NCBI RefSeq assembly: GCF_035582795.1
Contig: NC_134367.1
Location: forward strand, 84,551,062-84,615,061
DNA length: 64,000 nt
Source of the DNA: Mycteria americana
Lineage: Eukaryota > Chordata > Aves > Ciconiiformes > Ciconiidae
Reading direction: 5' to 3'
How positions within the stretch are numbered: the first letter of the stretch is position 1; each line of letters opens with the position of its first letter. This document shows positions 11,941 to 26,880 of this stretch, one piece after another. Under the pieces are notes generated by a model. The model saw only the letters and a program-made list of their open reading frames with translations, was not told the origin of the DNA and made no database searches. The translations under genes and the position numbers were made by a program.

Positions 11941-14900
11941 CATATCTACTTTTTTATTTTGTTAATGGTTAGTGATCTGCAGACACTGAATGAGACATAA
12001 CGACCATTATTTAGATTTATGTGTACTTTATTGCATCTTTCAATGTGCTGTCTCTAGATACCCCAAAATTACACGTACCAGAATGCGTTGGCATGAATGG
12101 TACCTGTTCTGCTGCTGTCTGCCCCTTTTTGCCAGAGCCACCTTAAATATTTGTCAGTCCTCAGGCAAGAACATGTTGATTCAAACCCTGAGGATTTGAT
12201 TTGGTTTTTACTAACCTTGAAATTAAAAAAAAAAACAGTATTAACCCACTATAAAGTGTTTCTGCTTAACTTATTTTTAATAATCAAACAAATTTTCACC
12301 TAGCATTTTCAGTATTTCATGAAGTTCCCTATATTAAATGTGATGGGTCCAATCAGCACTTGACCGTAGCTGGCACAGCTCCACTAAGTCCCATGACAGT
12401 GTGCTGATTCCTATCAGAGAAAGGTCTGGCTCAGTGAATATTAAAAATATCAAGTTAATAGCTATTTAGGTATGTTTCATCTTGCCTTCTTTCAGAGGGG
12501 AACCCAAGCTTTGACCAGGCTGAAATTCACCCTACTCCCTCACATTATTTTTTAAAAAGTGTCTTTTGATTCTGGAGAACTGAAGTAGAAAAACTTAATG
12601 TTGAAAAACAGTATCCCAGAAGAAGATAGAGTGACATATGGCCAAATGCCTTCCATTAACATACCTACAGACCTGTGCTTGCTCATGAAATTTTTAGCAA
12701 TTAAGGCCAACCCTCTGAAAGTCTTATAGCATTTAACAAAGAGCTCTATTGATTTCACAGATTTTTCAAACTTAAACAACCATGTTCTTCTGTAGTTCCA
12801 AGTAATTCCTATAAGGCCATTACTTTCTGCCTTACCAAGTTCCACATGGCTTTTTTAGTAGAGTTGTACTCTTCATCATGTAAAAGGGATTAACTGTAGG
12901 GGAATATGATAAAGGTCAGCTAAATCAGGTATGGATTGGAGAAGGTGAGGAAAGAGCTAGGTGGCATCAGAGTGAGTGAGGTGTTTGAAACAAGGGAGGA
13001 GCTTTCTAACAGTGTGCAATGAGCTGTCAGGAGTCTGAAAAACGAGAGGAGCCCGAAAGAGTGGTTAGTGCATGCTTGGGAGTCAGAGATGGTGGGGCAA
13101 ACGTGGCCTGTTGTGGGAGCAGATTGCGTGAGCTCTGCTAAAACGTAACACTCACATGAACGATATAGTTCTTTTAGCTCTTCTACAAGCTAAGCTAAAT
13201 CAGCAAATCCTACATGGTTTTAGTGGACAGCGTGCCTAGCGTAGTATTGCTAATGTGCTGAGTCCTGTGGCTGGCTGCAAGTTCTTAGTGTGGGATATTC
13301 CAGAGCTCAGCAGCCACAGAGCTGTCCAAGTTATAGGGGTCCAGACAAGTCCCTCAGTAGTGTCTAGGGAAGATTTAATCATACCAGCAACAGCTATTTC
13401 ATGTGTTAACAAATTTGTTTCTTAACATGAATGAATGTACAAATAAAATATACCACACTGCTAAAGATATTTTCTTGGGATCTTTTCAAAAGTGAGCATC
13501 AAATTGGCTTTATTTTTAAGAAACAGGAATGATAATGAGGACATTCCTCTTGAAAATCTTACCAGTTATATGTATAGTTAATTGCGGACCTTACTTTTGG
13601 CTGGCAAGTTGAAAAATGTTGTCCGCTGCTTTATATTTCTTGAGCTTTGTTTTGTTTTAAGGATTAAAAAAAAATAACAGCTGGCTTCCCGGATATGTTT
13701 GCTGCAAGAAGCCAGAGACAAGTACTTTTGAGAAACTGGAAACAAGTGGGTTTCCTCCATAGCAATTGTGCTAAAAACAAACTGTTCTCTTTGTCAATGT
13801 GGCTTCAGACACTTTCCACTATTACACTGCTGGTATCTGGAGTCTCATTACCCAAAAGCCCTTGTCTAGTGCAGAACAGTAAATAACCGCAGATTTTAGG
13901 CACATGTAGAAACATCTCGTTAGGGAAATTTGAAAGACAGGTGACAAATAACGTCCTGGAATCAATCTAATGTCATGATCCAAACGTGCAATGGCAAATC
14001 ATCCTTCTTCAAGTAGCTCGGCTACTGAAGGCTGCAGACGGGTTTGCCTTCAGCAGGCATTTGGCGTTTGCATGCCTTTGGGCTAAGAGCCGTAACCACC
14101 ATGAAGCGTGCTGATGGCACCTACTAGATGTTGTGCAGCTGACAGGAAAAAGATGCAATAGTTCATTAGTTTTGTCATTCTGTTTAATTCAGACATTTTC
14201 AAAAGGAATGGCACTGAAAGCTTTGTAGTACTGAAGGTGCATAATAATTGCATCAAAATTGCCCATCTGCAGCTAAAGTGAGATAATTGCCTAGGCGTAT
14301 TCGCATTTGCAGAAGAGATTTTGAATAATAAATGTTTATAAAGCCCTTCTGTCATCATGTTATCCAGTCCTCACCCCATAAGCCAAACTCTCAACTCATT
14401 TACACTCTTTTCAAACCAAAAATATCTCATGTCGGCGCAGCTCTGGGGTCGGTGAAGATGAGAATCTGGACTAGTGTAAGTCACCTGAAATTGGCTGCCA
14501 GCTCCCCAGCAACATTTATGAACCTAATTGAAAGAGAGTCATCAGCAAACCCCGCTGATTCCTTGCTAGTGTTATTTTCTGTATCTTTAATAATTAATTT
14601 AACTAAATTACTGGAGTTTAGGGTGCTGGTACTGATTTTCAGTGATGCTGAATGGCGCTCCTTCCTGAGCGGCAGGGCTTGTCATGGTGTCAGATCCACA
14701 AAAGGGCTGAGACATGTGCGCTGCCCTGCAAACAGGCATAAACACCTACATGTGCTTTCCAGCAGACGCTTCCCCTCCTCAGGAGCATCTCTTCTCTCTC
14801 AGACGTGAAGCCTGAGCAGATCCATCCTCACAGATATGCCGAGCATATTGCAGGGCTGGCAGCAGCAGGTGAGATGCAAGCCCATCTTAATTAGGTTTAT

Positions 14901-16408
14901 CATGGCTGATCTAACCTGCTCCTGCAGATAAGCTCATTAGCACGGACTCAGCTCACCCAAGGCTTTGAACACAGTCCCTCCATGCTTGACAAAATGCTGA
15001 AAGACATGTCCTGGTTTAAGTGCATGCTTACCTGGTCAGTGCCTCCTCCACAGGGATGCGGTTTGGAACCACTCCCATGGTCTGGTGTGTGCCCTTTTCC
15101 TCGCAATTAAAGATACAAACAGCACTGACCAGACAAGATCTGTTGATGTAATTTTGTTATCTTATGCTTCTCCAAGAATGAATTAATTGATTTTTCCATT
15201 AGACTTGATGCAAATCATGCTGATGTCCCCATCATCCTCAGTATGAGGATGTATGATCCTGACTGAATCTTAATAGCTGCCTTACAGTCTTCACAACACA
15301 TCTCGTTCCTCTCCCATGCTCTCGTGCAGCGACTAGAGCTGCTCATTCTAGCCCAGCACTACTAAATGAACAAGCACGGATGATTTACAATGGGATGGAA
15401 AACGTTTCCACCTAGATGACAGGATCACCTGCCTTCTGCCACTGCATGCCACTGGTCTTTCTGCGTGAACGGAGGAGTTGCTGTTCCTGCTGCGGGATCC
15501 CTTCAGCAAAAGAGCCACCTGCCTCCCCCACGGTCAGCTCATAAATCCTTGGCGCTGTAGTGAGATTTCAGCAGGCTGTACCTCTTGGGTAGCCCCAGCA
15601 TGGGCATGGCAAAGCTGACTAGCTCTCCAGCACTGGGAAAGTAGGCAGCAACCCTAGGAGATAACTAAGCCAGCATCCCCAGCCACCCAGAGCCCTGCGC
15701 ACCTTGGAGGTGCTTTGCACACATGCACCGGTGAGGTTCTTCAGATCTCTTCACTGCACTGACAGTGCTCTGCCGGAGGAGCGGCACTCTTGCTGCTAGG
15801 GATCCAGAAGAAAGTAGGGTAGCAAAACAGGCATCGCCTGTGCCAGGTTTCTGAACAAATAGTTTCACCTCAGGGGCTGAAACCACATTGCTGCTCTTGT
15901 CACTCTTCCTGGGAAACAATCTGAAAAGAAATTCAGATGCAACACTAAAATTAGTAACAATATGAACTACTGTTCAGTACATTTTTCTCTCTCTCAAGGG
16001 TTTAAGCTTATTGAGTAACCTCTCTCTCAGTTTCATCACAGAGCATTAAGTTTTGAGAAAGGGCTGAGCCCAACCACTGAAGCTCTTTATTCTAGTTGTG
16101 TAGGTGCGGTATTGACAGAGCCAAATTTAACACAGTTTACCCAGCGCACAGTTACAGTAAAACAAGCCAGATTTTGCATTGCATACATCGGGGGGGTTGG
16201 GTAGGGATATTGCAGGGCACTGTGACTCTGAATGACTCTGTTACTGAGACTCGGTGAGGTGTCAGGATATTTTGGGTAGCATTTTTGAGGTTCTGCTGCT
16301 GGATTTTCTACTCTTACTGAAGACTGTGGTGAAACTGTAATGACTTGGTTGGAAGGAGTGGTGAACCAGTAGTGAAAGCTGTTGGAATTGTCTCCTTCTG
16401 GTTGTGGA

Positions 16409-16479
16409 CATATGTATGTGTGTGTATATATGTACATATGTGTGCATGTGTATATATGTGTGTATATATATATATATGC
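16409..16479. repeat. TG/TA microsatellite
   Basis: About 70 bases of alternating purine-pyrimidine sequence made of ATATG, TGTG and TATA units, ending in a pure TA run. It is intronic. Two long antisense frames cross it and read Ile/Tyr/His/Thr repeats, which shows those frames are not genes. Confidence 0.85.
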
Positions 16480-19400
16480 ACCATTTGAATACACGTGCTG
16501 AGCCCCTCTACCCTGCGAAAGCAGGGATATCCCAGAGGTGTAACACGCTGTTTTACTTTTGACAGTCTGTATACAGTGTCCTGCAGATCAGGAGCTCTCC
16601 TGTAAAATACAAACTGTTGAAAAAGAAAGGAAAATGAAGCCACAGATTTTGTGCTCTCTAGCTCTAGGGTAAATGTGGGGTTGTGCCCTTGACTGGGGTG
16701 GAAAAATCCCCTGGCACAACGTGTATCTTTCCCTGTGGGTCTCAGTGGGAAAGCACAGTCTCCAGGATCAGGCCCCATCTTGTTTGCTGAGGGAGCTGAC
16801 ACCTGCCTTCTCGCAGCAGGAAGGCTGCTTATTCTCAAGCATCTGTCTGCAAGCGCTGCCTGGTGCTGCTCCGAAAATCCCTTCCCCCCCGACAAACAGA
16901 GCTGGAGCCCCGGGAGTGGGGACGAGGCACCCCCAGCCCTCGCCTGCCCACAAGCACGGCCGTGCCTGCAGCACAGGTTGCCCTGGCTGCCTTGTCATCG
17001 GCCCCCCACCGCCACCCGGGCTGCCCTCACCCCAGGCAGAGCCCCAGCTGTGCAGGGCGATCGGGCTGCGGGACGAGCTCTCACCTCTGTTTACACCGCT
17101 TTCCATCCCACTCATGTTCAGTATAAAACGAATGCCCTCAATAGCCCTCTTCATTCTCCATGCACCTACAAATTTAAAAAAATCCTTAGCTTGTGGTAAA
17201 TGCTCCTTCCTCCACAGCCGTACACAGATACTGTCCTCACTTCCAAAATGCAAAACTCCCCTTGAGCAAGGCTTTTCAACTCTGCTGGGCTGGAATCCCA
17301 CCATGGCTGATGCCCTGTGCGAGAGGTGCCATGCTTAACCTTCCTACCTCTATTTCAAAATCCAAATCTGATCACCCATAATTCCTTTTGAAATCAGTGG
17401 GTGGTGACAGTCTTCAGCCCATTGGAAAAGTCAGTGCGTTAGGTACCTGAATACGAATTTATGTTTTTAATTTGGTATGATCCTTCTAGGATTTCAGTGT
17501 GAAGGTGGAGAAATCCAGTAATTCCTTGCAGCTTGCTCATTTGTGCTGTCTATGGATTATTTGTCAAATCTTTTTATATTATCTTCATGAGAAATTTAAT
17601 GAATCTCATCAACACCAAATCATTTGTCTCTGTTGGTTTACTTTCTAGGATGATTTATGTATACATTAAACGTGATTGCGAGCTGTTTGCTAACACATGT
17701 AAACCTCAATTTTCAAAGATCTCTGGGGATGCTCTAAGTTTTAATAACAGCCTCACATAAAACACAATTACCTCATTCTGGCAGTGAACATGAGTAAACA
17801 TGGATATGGGGAGTTAGTAAAATAATAGTTTATTTGTTATTTCACAAAGTATAGTCTATAATTAGGGAAAACTCTCTTTTAAGAATGCATTGACCATGTA
17901 CCCTAAACTTGGTATATTCATCCTTGTTGTTACATGTGCTATTGATCCTGAAGAGAAAATGTTAAATATATTTTTATTGAACGAGCATAGCAATAACATA
18001 AAATTCATATCAAAACCAAAGAGCAAGAAGTATTAGGTAGATTTTTTTTCCAATATCTATCTTCAAGGTATTATTCCATGTTTTCCTGTTGGGCAGCTGA
18101 CATTGTTGCCTTCTCCCATATAATCTTGAAGCTGCCTGCTCAGCCTCTCTCACATGCTGGGAATATTTTGGTTTATGGCTCAGCCCACCTACCAACTATT
18201 TCAGCTACTGAGATGCAGTGAGCAAATTAACGCATCCATCATCTTACACATTCTTCAGATGCCGTGAGCAATAAGGAGACTTAGCCTTAATCTTCTTCTT
18301 TGTCTTATTCTTTCTCCCAGGCTCGGCACTGGCTTAACTCAAGCCCGTACACATTTTCCTTGCTGAACTGTTCATTCATGTATTTTTGTTCTCTATTTAT
18401 TGACTTCTCATTCCCTTCCTCTCCTAGCATGCATGCTAGATTAAATCTCCATTATCTAAGCCTGTGTCTCCTTTGCCTAGCTCACACAGCCATGTAAGTA
18501 TCATTATTGCTTAATATTTGTATGAAATTAGCATCCAGCAAATCCTGATCCACACCAGCAGCTTGTGCTACGTGCTTTTCCGACAGGGAAACAAACACAG
18601 CGCCTGTGCCACAGAGCCTGCAGTCAAGGTTGAGGCACATATCTGCTAAAATCTGCTGGGTTTCATTTAACTGGTGATTGCTGACTTCTGCAGATGCTGT
18701 CTGGGGCCCTGCGGAGGAGGGCGGTGGTCCCACAGTACCTGCCGAGGGAAAGTCGGGCAGAAGCATGCGGGCATCGGGGGGATGCTTTTCTCACCCCTTC
18801 ACAGACCTCACCATGAACCTAAGAAACACAGCATGTGATGCAGCAGCACAACCTGGCAGATGAACAGGAAGGGAAATAATTACAAATGTCCTTATAGATG
18901 AGGATAAACTCAGGATTTTCAAAAGGCCTGTTTCCTCTTCTGCCTGAGCTCCGCTTTCTGCCAACATAATGCTGCAATCTCATCCCATTCATGTCAGAAC
19001 ATAATGTAAGATGTCCAGATCCTATTAATGGCAGTGAAAGAGGAAGCCCTATGTGAGAAGCAGGCAAATGACAAGTCTCACTGTGAAGCTCCCCCAGAAA
19101 ACTTGCAGCACTGAGACCAGCATGGCTGAACTAGCTTAACCAAAAGACATTTATGAAATCCAAGGTCGAAAGAAATCTTAGAGTCTTAGAAAGATGTAAA
19201 CCTGCTTTTCCAGATAACGCCAACAAGTTATCTGGTTAAATTAATCTATGTCTGAACTTAAACTGCGATAAGTGCTTACAGAATATGTAGGTTGTGATAC
19301 ATCCCCAGCAGTAATTCTGTTAATTTTTTCAACACCCCCTGCTATGCATGTGTAAGGATTCGCAGGCACACCAAAACAGGCCAACTAACTATGCTTCTCT

Positions 19401-22400
19401 CCTCTGCTTTTAACCACACTCAGAACAGCCCTGTGCCTCCTCCTTGCACGCTTTCTGCTATAAACCCCACCATTTTCATTTCTCAGGCAATCCATTCTAC
19501 GTGGCTGCAATTGCACTGACCATAACTGCAACCGAAGGGTATCCGATGCATATTATGTAGCACATTCTGATATTGGCCTCTGGAGCCACAGATCTGGGAG
19601 AGGGCCAGAAAAGCCATTTTACAATTATAGTCTAAGTCATGGGCTTTATAAATCCGTTATTAAAAAAAAAGAGCAGGCACGCCCACAAGGCAGGCATTAA
19701 TCATGGCTAGATAAAGTCCACTTCTCTCCTAGGTGGCAAGCTGCAAGGTTTCAGCAGGAGCCACTCCTGCTGCAAGGACACCCTGCCCTTTTTGCCCTAA
19801 CGGTGCTTTTGCCCTGTAATAGCAGGGAGCAGATTTTTCACTGCTGTCTGTGCAGCTGCTCTGGAAGCAGAGTGTGATCCTGGAAGTAAGGATCACAAGG
19901 TCATTTTCCAAAAATGAAGGAAGGAATAAGCATGTCACAGGAGTAGAAGGTGGAAGACAAATGAACCCGGTAATTTCATATCTGGCAAATACTTGGCTCT
20001 CCTCCCTGCAGCTGGGCTTTCAGAACCAGCAAGCAGGAGGGAGGCTCATTGCACAGCCCTTACCGTCTCACTCAGAAAATCACAGTCCCACACTCCCTGT
20101 ATCTCCTTCTACCCATTAAATCCAGGAAGATGCCATAAACTGCAGCTGTATGTCAGAGAGCTATTTCATTTTAGCCAAAAGTGAGTGCTGTAAAAATGGA
20201 TGTGCTGCACACTTAGCTGATCAAAGGCGTTTGATTCATACAGTCAAAAATAGTTAAAGAACAGAAATTACTTTTGCGACCCTAAATCAGGTTATAGTAG
20301 GTGAGGGTCTTTCCTACTATTCTTATGTTTTATTTTAGAAACCCTCTATCATAAAAGGATGTACATCCCTGCTACAGTCAATCACATGGTATCTGAGCAT
20401 CTAAATGTAAGAAACCTCTTTAACAGGCTATATTCCAGACATTTTATTAAAGCCATTACCAGAGGCACATCAAAATGTAATAAACACAGAAGCAGATAAT
20501 GGTCAGAACATTTCTAGCATGAAATGCATGATCTATTCCGATTAAGGGAAATCCAGGTTAAAAGCTGTCATTTTCATTTGGCAGTTTCAAATGTCACTGT
20601 CACATTTCTGAGGCAAATCCAGATACTATGTTCCTGAGTCACCTCAAGTTTACTCTCAGCGGTCGGTCTCTTCCACTTAAATGTCAAAGCAGTCTTCTTG
20701 CAAGTCTTTCAGGTGCTCTCCCTAGACAGTGTATCTCCACTCTGGATAATCCTAACTCTTCCTCTGTCTGCTACGGTAATTCCCAGAAGGTAGCTGTATG
20801 GTTTTCTCTCCAGAGACGTAGTCCTAGTGAATCCCAGCGCCATCACGGCACCCAGTATGGATGGTTCCTTGTCACAGAAAGAGGTCCCCAACTTGGTAGG
20901 GCTGGCTGGCAGACCGGGTACATGCAGCACACTCCCCAAGGCTGGCAAAGTCCAAGCTGAGCTGAGCAGATGATCAGGAGCTTATTACAGTGGTTTGTAT
21001 CATTCTGTCAACGACAATAGAGCTGTACTTTGGCTCTGCGCTTACACCTAAGTGGTTCAGAGTGCTTTAATTAATGAAATGGTAATTTATTCTCACTGCT
21101 CCTGAACTACAGGGAGCTACACTTGTCTTACAGGCTGAGTGAGGATACATGGCTAATGCAGCCAAGGTGGATGAAGCGGAAGAGAACGAAGAGAAAGACA
21201 AGAAAGTGGCAGGGTGTCCCAGGGGAAGGATTTATTCATGTGTGCCTTGTCCTAGTGCTTCCACCACTGGCAGCTGCTGGAGACAGGACAGGGCTTGGCT
21301 GGACCCAGGCTGGTAATTCCTGTGTGGTCCAGGTCCATCCCTTCACAGGCACCTCTTAGTGAATGCCTCATTGACACAGACCGGGCAGAGGGGAAGGCTT
21401 ACGTTGTGTTATTATTTCAGTAATTTTGATGCTGAAAACACGAGTAAGGCATTTGGACCAGCGGATGGGTTTTCCATTTCATTGGCTCGGGACTTCTGCA
21501 TCTTGTTCCGAAAAGTTCCTGTGTTATTACTGTTGCAGATAAGGGGTCCTTTCTGGTTTCCAGTCTTTCACAAAGGAAATCGGTACCTTCAGTGATGACC
21601 AGGTTGAAATCCTAATTTGTGGATTCACAGCCAAGATCAGGATGGCACATTAGATGCTAGCAAAGCACCAGCTCGCTCCTCATCAGGGCAGTTTTCAAAG
21701 TGCTTCTCTGAACAGAACTGTTTTCTTTGCACTGAGGATCACACAAAGCAGAGCCAAAAGAAACCATTTAATAGGCAATAAAAATATAAAAGAAAAAGAA
21801 CAAGTACATAAAAAAATGTCACTAGGAAGGAGGGCAGTGTGTGCTGTAACAGCCTGACCCAAACCACACTAACATTCCCCCCACACGTGCACATTAATGA
21901 CAAGACCCCATTCCTTTGTATCTTCCTACTTCTGTGGCACCAGACCCTGGCCAGAGATTTTTGATGCTCCACCATCTCTTATTGTGTAAGAGTAAAACCT
22001 TAAAAATATGAAATATTTCATATAAAGAATTTAACATTAGTAAAACACACAGATCAGCACCCTGAAGCACAGTATCTGTGGAAGGCTTCAGATTCAAAGC
22101 AAATTTCTTCCTGGCCTCTGACGAACAGCTACGTATCCCATCCAAACACATAAATAATAATGGCTAGCGTCCCATTCAGAGGGGCGCTCATGGCTTCCAG
22201 CAATTTTTAGCTGCAAGCGCCCTTTTGCTCCACCATCTGAACTTTGAGTCTGGTTTTTAAATTTGGCAAATCTGAAACCTCCTTAAGTTCTGCTTCCTTC
22301 AAATTCCTGAGTATGTCTCACCACTGTTCTCAGTTCAGGTCTTTCCAGGGACTTCAAATAGATCTCATTTTCTTATAACCTCTAAGCAGCGTAATCACCT

Positions 22401-25400
22401 CAGTGCCATAATCTCTTAGTTTACTTGTAGAATGAATCAATTCCTATCATCTGATCTCTCTCTCTCCCCTTATATTTCTTCTCTGTTCTTTTTAATATCA
22501 TGCTTGCTTTACTTCATTCTGAATGAAGCAATCGAGGGCTAATAACCCCATTAGGTATTTGTGTTCTTACTTTGTCTCTAATGAGGATGTTGGCTGAAAA
22601 GTCCAGAGTAGGACATTGACAGCAGCTGGAAGAAAAGCCAGTGCCAGATGTGGCTGCTCTAATAGCCAACAGTGGGGGCACAAGGGTTACCCACATATGT
22701 GCCATTCCACACTTCCAGTAGTAACCTGGGAGGCAAATAAAGCTACACCATTCTGGAGTTCAGATGAGCATAAGACTTAATAGCCTTGGCAGCTGACACC
22801 AGTTTTAAAGACCTGATCCGTCCGGTACAACAATATGTATAATGAGGTCACTGCGGCTCTTTGAATCTGGGGCATTTGTTCACTATTTCTCCTGCTTCTG
22901 GACCCCAAGTTCACATCAGCATCAGCAAGCAAGGCTCTGCTGGAGTTCGTCATTCCTGCCACAGCTGGGGGGCATCTGCATCTGTTGCTGTCTAATGGAC
23001 TGCTTCGTAGCTCTCCTCTCTCACTGGCCACATCCCAGAGAAGATGCGTATGGGCATGTGGCTGCTAATGGCACACCTCTGGAGACACCTTTTTACATCC
23101 TGTGTATACCCAGCCCGTAAGCAGCCCTTTCTCCCATGCAAACGACACAGCTCTCAAGAGAAGGGGCCGTAACTCCTTTGGAAACGGAGGCTGCTGGCTT
23201 CAGCAGAGGAGGAGAGGCAAGGGTTACCATCTTCCAGAATTCTGAAATGTCAAGGGCTTTCACTGGGAGTGTCTGGGAAGTTGAAAGGAGCTGATGGAAG
23301 GAGCTGCAAGTCTTCTGAGCTGCAAGAGCAGAGACAAAGCATGTTCCTAGAGCTGCTCTGTGATAACTCAGCTTCCTCTCTGGAGGAAGGACCCAGCATG
23401 AAACTCAGTTGTCCTCCTTGCTTCTTTGGAGCATATAAAGGAGGAAAGCTCATGGCCTGCAGAATGATGGAGCATGAAACTGAGATTCAGCATCTGAACC
23501 ATGTAAGAGTGAGTGGCCCATCAAGCCATAGGCATAAAAAGAGCTTGAAAGAAGAACTACGGGGATGTAGACCCCTCTGAGTGCAAGAAGACTGAAAGAC
23601 AAATGCGGCCTGGATCCATCCTCTGGACCTGACTCTGGTGCTCAGAAAGAAAATTAAGTTGATGCTCTGTACTCTCTGCTTGAGAAGAGTCTTCAGAGAA
23701 GGTTTTGCTTTTACATAGGATCCTCATGTAATTTTACAGACTCCTTTGTAACTCTGAAACGTAGGGGGGAGAAAATTCCTTAGAGACAAGGCTCCTGAAC
23801 TGGCATGTGCATGATCTCTCTAGCAGAGTCAGGTTTATGGGTTTTTTTAATATTTGCTCCTGTAGGTCTTATTTATGAAGACAACTATAAATGATATTTT
23901 AAGGCTATGGAGGGAAAACTCCCCTACCTTGAGACATAGTTCTTTCTTGGCTATGAAGCTTGGGTCAGCAGTGCCTTTTATGCAGTCACAATGAAGAGTT
24001 GTTAAGGGATAATACAAAGGGTCATTAATAGACTGGGGAGGCAATTATTGTCTTTTTCCAGGAGGCATTTTTAAATTTTAAAAGAGATCTTGTTCCAAAC
24101 GGATTAAAGGCAAAATCCAAGAGCATCCACAGATGGGAAATGAAAATAAAACCACCTTTCAACTAAAATACATTCTTGCCTATTATTTTTTAATATTTTC
24201 TGCTGATTTTGATCACTTCCATTATTTTCCACTATAGATTTAGTGAATATTCATTTTGAATTAAAAAGGCAGATTTCACATAAAATGTTCAAATGGAACA
24301 ATTTCAAAACCTCTTTCAGTATTTTTTGTAAAAGTTTTTTTAACCTGTACCCTTCCTTAGAAGCTTCTGTTTCAGTCAATGAGTATTTTGTTTCACTGCA
24401 AATTGAATGAAAATAAAAATTTACAACTCTTTGACCACCATTAGTAGAACATGTCCTCAGAGATCCAAACCACACGAGTTCCCACAGCTCTTCACTGGAG
24501 CTGTATCTATCTAACTTTCTATGAGCACAGTCCCTTGGAGTTTCAGCTGCTCTGGCTCCATTTCTGTGCTATCCCATCCTTCTTTAAAAACACAGCGTGT
24601 GTCAGTATTTTCGACTTTGCCTGTTTACTGTTCAAATAAGAAAGTGCTCATATGGGGAGCCAAAAATGACATATTTCTCTTGGACAACAGGTAATTGATT
24701 TCCAAGCCATTCTCAGTTATTGTATGTCACTTGAGGACCTAAATGTTCCAGTAACGGAGAGAGAAGCCATTCAATTTGTGTTACATATCACTCTGTTTTT
24801 ACCATTTATACTAAGGTCTTACACAAAATTAATGCAGCCAGCAACAGCAACGTATAATAGAACATGTTTTCTGAAGGATTAGCCTATTGGGAAGAAGGTC
24901 AAAACAAGTAAAGCTGCTTGGAAATACGATTCTCAGAAGTGTTGTACATTGTATTTTATAACACCACCCTTTTGGCACCAAACTCATCAGCTGTACTCCT
25001 TCACTTCACGTGATGTAAGACTGCCGAGTTTCTCAGTCTCTCACAGGCTGCTTTTCGAAGATCGCTACGCTCTGAAGGGTGCTGTTAAATCAGGCTCTGG
25101 GATGAGGGCAGATGCCATCACAGTGTCTCGAGACCTCCTCACTCCACTTCCATGGGTCGTTCAGGACTCGCTCCCCTCCCTGCTGCGCTGCTGTGGGCAG
25201 GATTGGGATGACATTGCTGAAGGACAGAGAGTAAAGGAGTATGGGGCAGAGTGTGCTCTGGTTTTGTGTTAAATGGACATCAGCAGTGCAATTAAAAAGG
25301 CAAACAAACTTCAAACAGAAAAGATTCACCTGTTCTTGATACAAGGTACTCTAAAAATGACCACAAATACAAGTATTTAGAAAAGATTATTTCCTTTCTA

Positions 25401-25835
25401 TATCCCGGTTTACTTAATGCATCTAGAGGCAATTTGTGCATCGTAAATGTCAGCTTCTCTGTTATGTCAGTGAGCTCTCAGCTTTCTTTTTTGTATAACT
25501 AACTTTCTTTTCATTGACTAGCTGCCAAGTTGATGGTGTCTCTTTTGGTATCTCCTGACTCACGTGCCTTCCTGTTCCCAGCTGTCCCAGTATCCTGTCA
25601 TGGTGCTGAACAATTAGTACTTAGGTTATGAAGTTGATTTATTTCCTGCGTTTTCTATACTACAGCATGTTGCTGCTATGGAGTGAGGATTTACAGAGCC
25701 AGTAGTTTATGCCCACAGCCTAAGGCTGGCATCGCCAACGAGAAGGGCCATGGGCTGGCTATGCCCAGCTGGAACCATATCTCCATGCAGAGTCTTTCTG
25801 ACAATCCACAGACGTAAAGGTCCGAAGTAAATGCG

Positions 25836-25900
25836 CGTGTGAGTGTATGTGTATATGTGTATTCTAGATACATGTTCCAACATACATATATACGTGTGTT
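25836..25900. repeat. Degenerate TG/TA microsatellite
   Basis: Imperfect GTGTATG and ACATATA repeats in the large SLC35F3 intron. Simple-sequence DNA with no other feature. Confidence 0.6.
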
Positions 25901-26880
25901 TCAGTAATAGCTATCTCAGGATGCTTGCACAGCCAGTGTTATCACTGAGACATTTCTCTCCTCCTTGTATTGCCTCTTGTCTTGTTCCTTCCCTCTCCCA
26001 AGACACAACAGCACTGTTTCCCCTCCTGTCAGCACTGTGCTTCTAAATCAGCAGAGCCAAAACCCCCCATTTCCAGAAGCCAAGACAGCAGCTATTAGAA
26101 AAGCATTTTATTCTTGCATGCTTTTTTGTCTGCCTATACCAACCACTACAAAAATCCAATTCACAGGAGGCCAGCTGGCCAGCTTCTCCTAAAAGTTTCA
26201 TTTTGACTATTCCAAAAAGTAGTAAGTGGTTCAGGTCACAGCTGAAGAGTACAAGCCGGATATAAATCACATCAGGCCAAGCTTAAGATATCCGCAAGCG
26301 ATCGCTGCACAGTTTCAGACTCTGCAGGCCTTTCGCACCCAGAACATCACTGACGTCAATGGAAATTTTGGATGATGACAGAGAGCAGTGACGATGTTGA
26401 CTCCAGCAGTGAAGGCCTTGAGAGCCTAATGTTTAGGTTTTCTCTGCCTTAGTTTGTATATGCTGTCCCTCACCACACGCCGAATGCCGCACAAATGCTT
26501 GCCTGCATTTACCTCAACACAGCCCTGGGAAATAACAGCGAGCCTGTACCCTCACGCCCCACTGCCGAGCCGAGGGGGGACAGGCTGGCTGGGTGACTCG
26601 GCCACGCTCACACGGGGAATTTGTCACAGACCATCACCATGGACCTCAAATCCAGGCTCCCAGCCTTTCCGGTGCTTTCCCTGGGAGACTTTTCATCTTT
26701 TCAGTAACTGAAGTGTTGTAACATTGCTTGAGGTGCCTCTCCAATCTGCTGGGACCTGCAGGGAATTGCCTAAACTGCTTAGGTAACATTAAAAACTATG
26801 TGGGTTTGTGCTTCAGGGTTTTTTCCCCAAAAAATTTCGATTAACTCACCTTTTAAAGGCCAACATCAGCAAACACGTTC

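Noticed and set aside
16087..16895. Minus-strand frames of 135 and 193 codons
   Set aside because: Both read through the TG/TA microsatellite at 16409-16479, giving Ile-Tyr-Thr-His repeats; no independent evidence of a gene.
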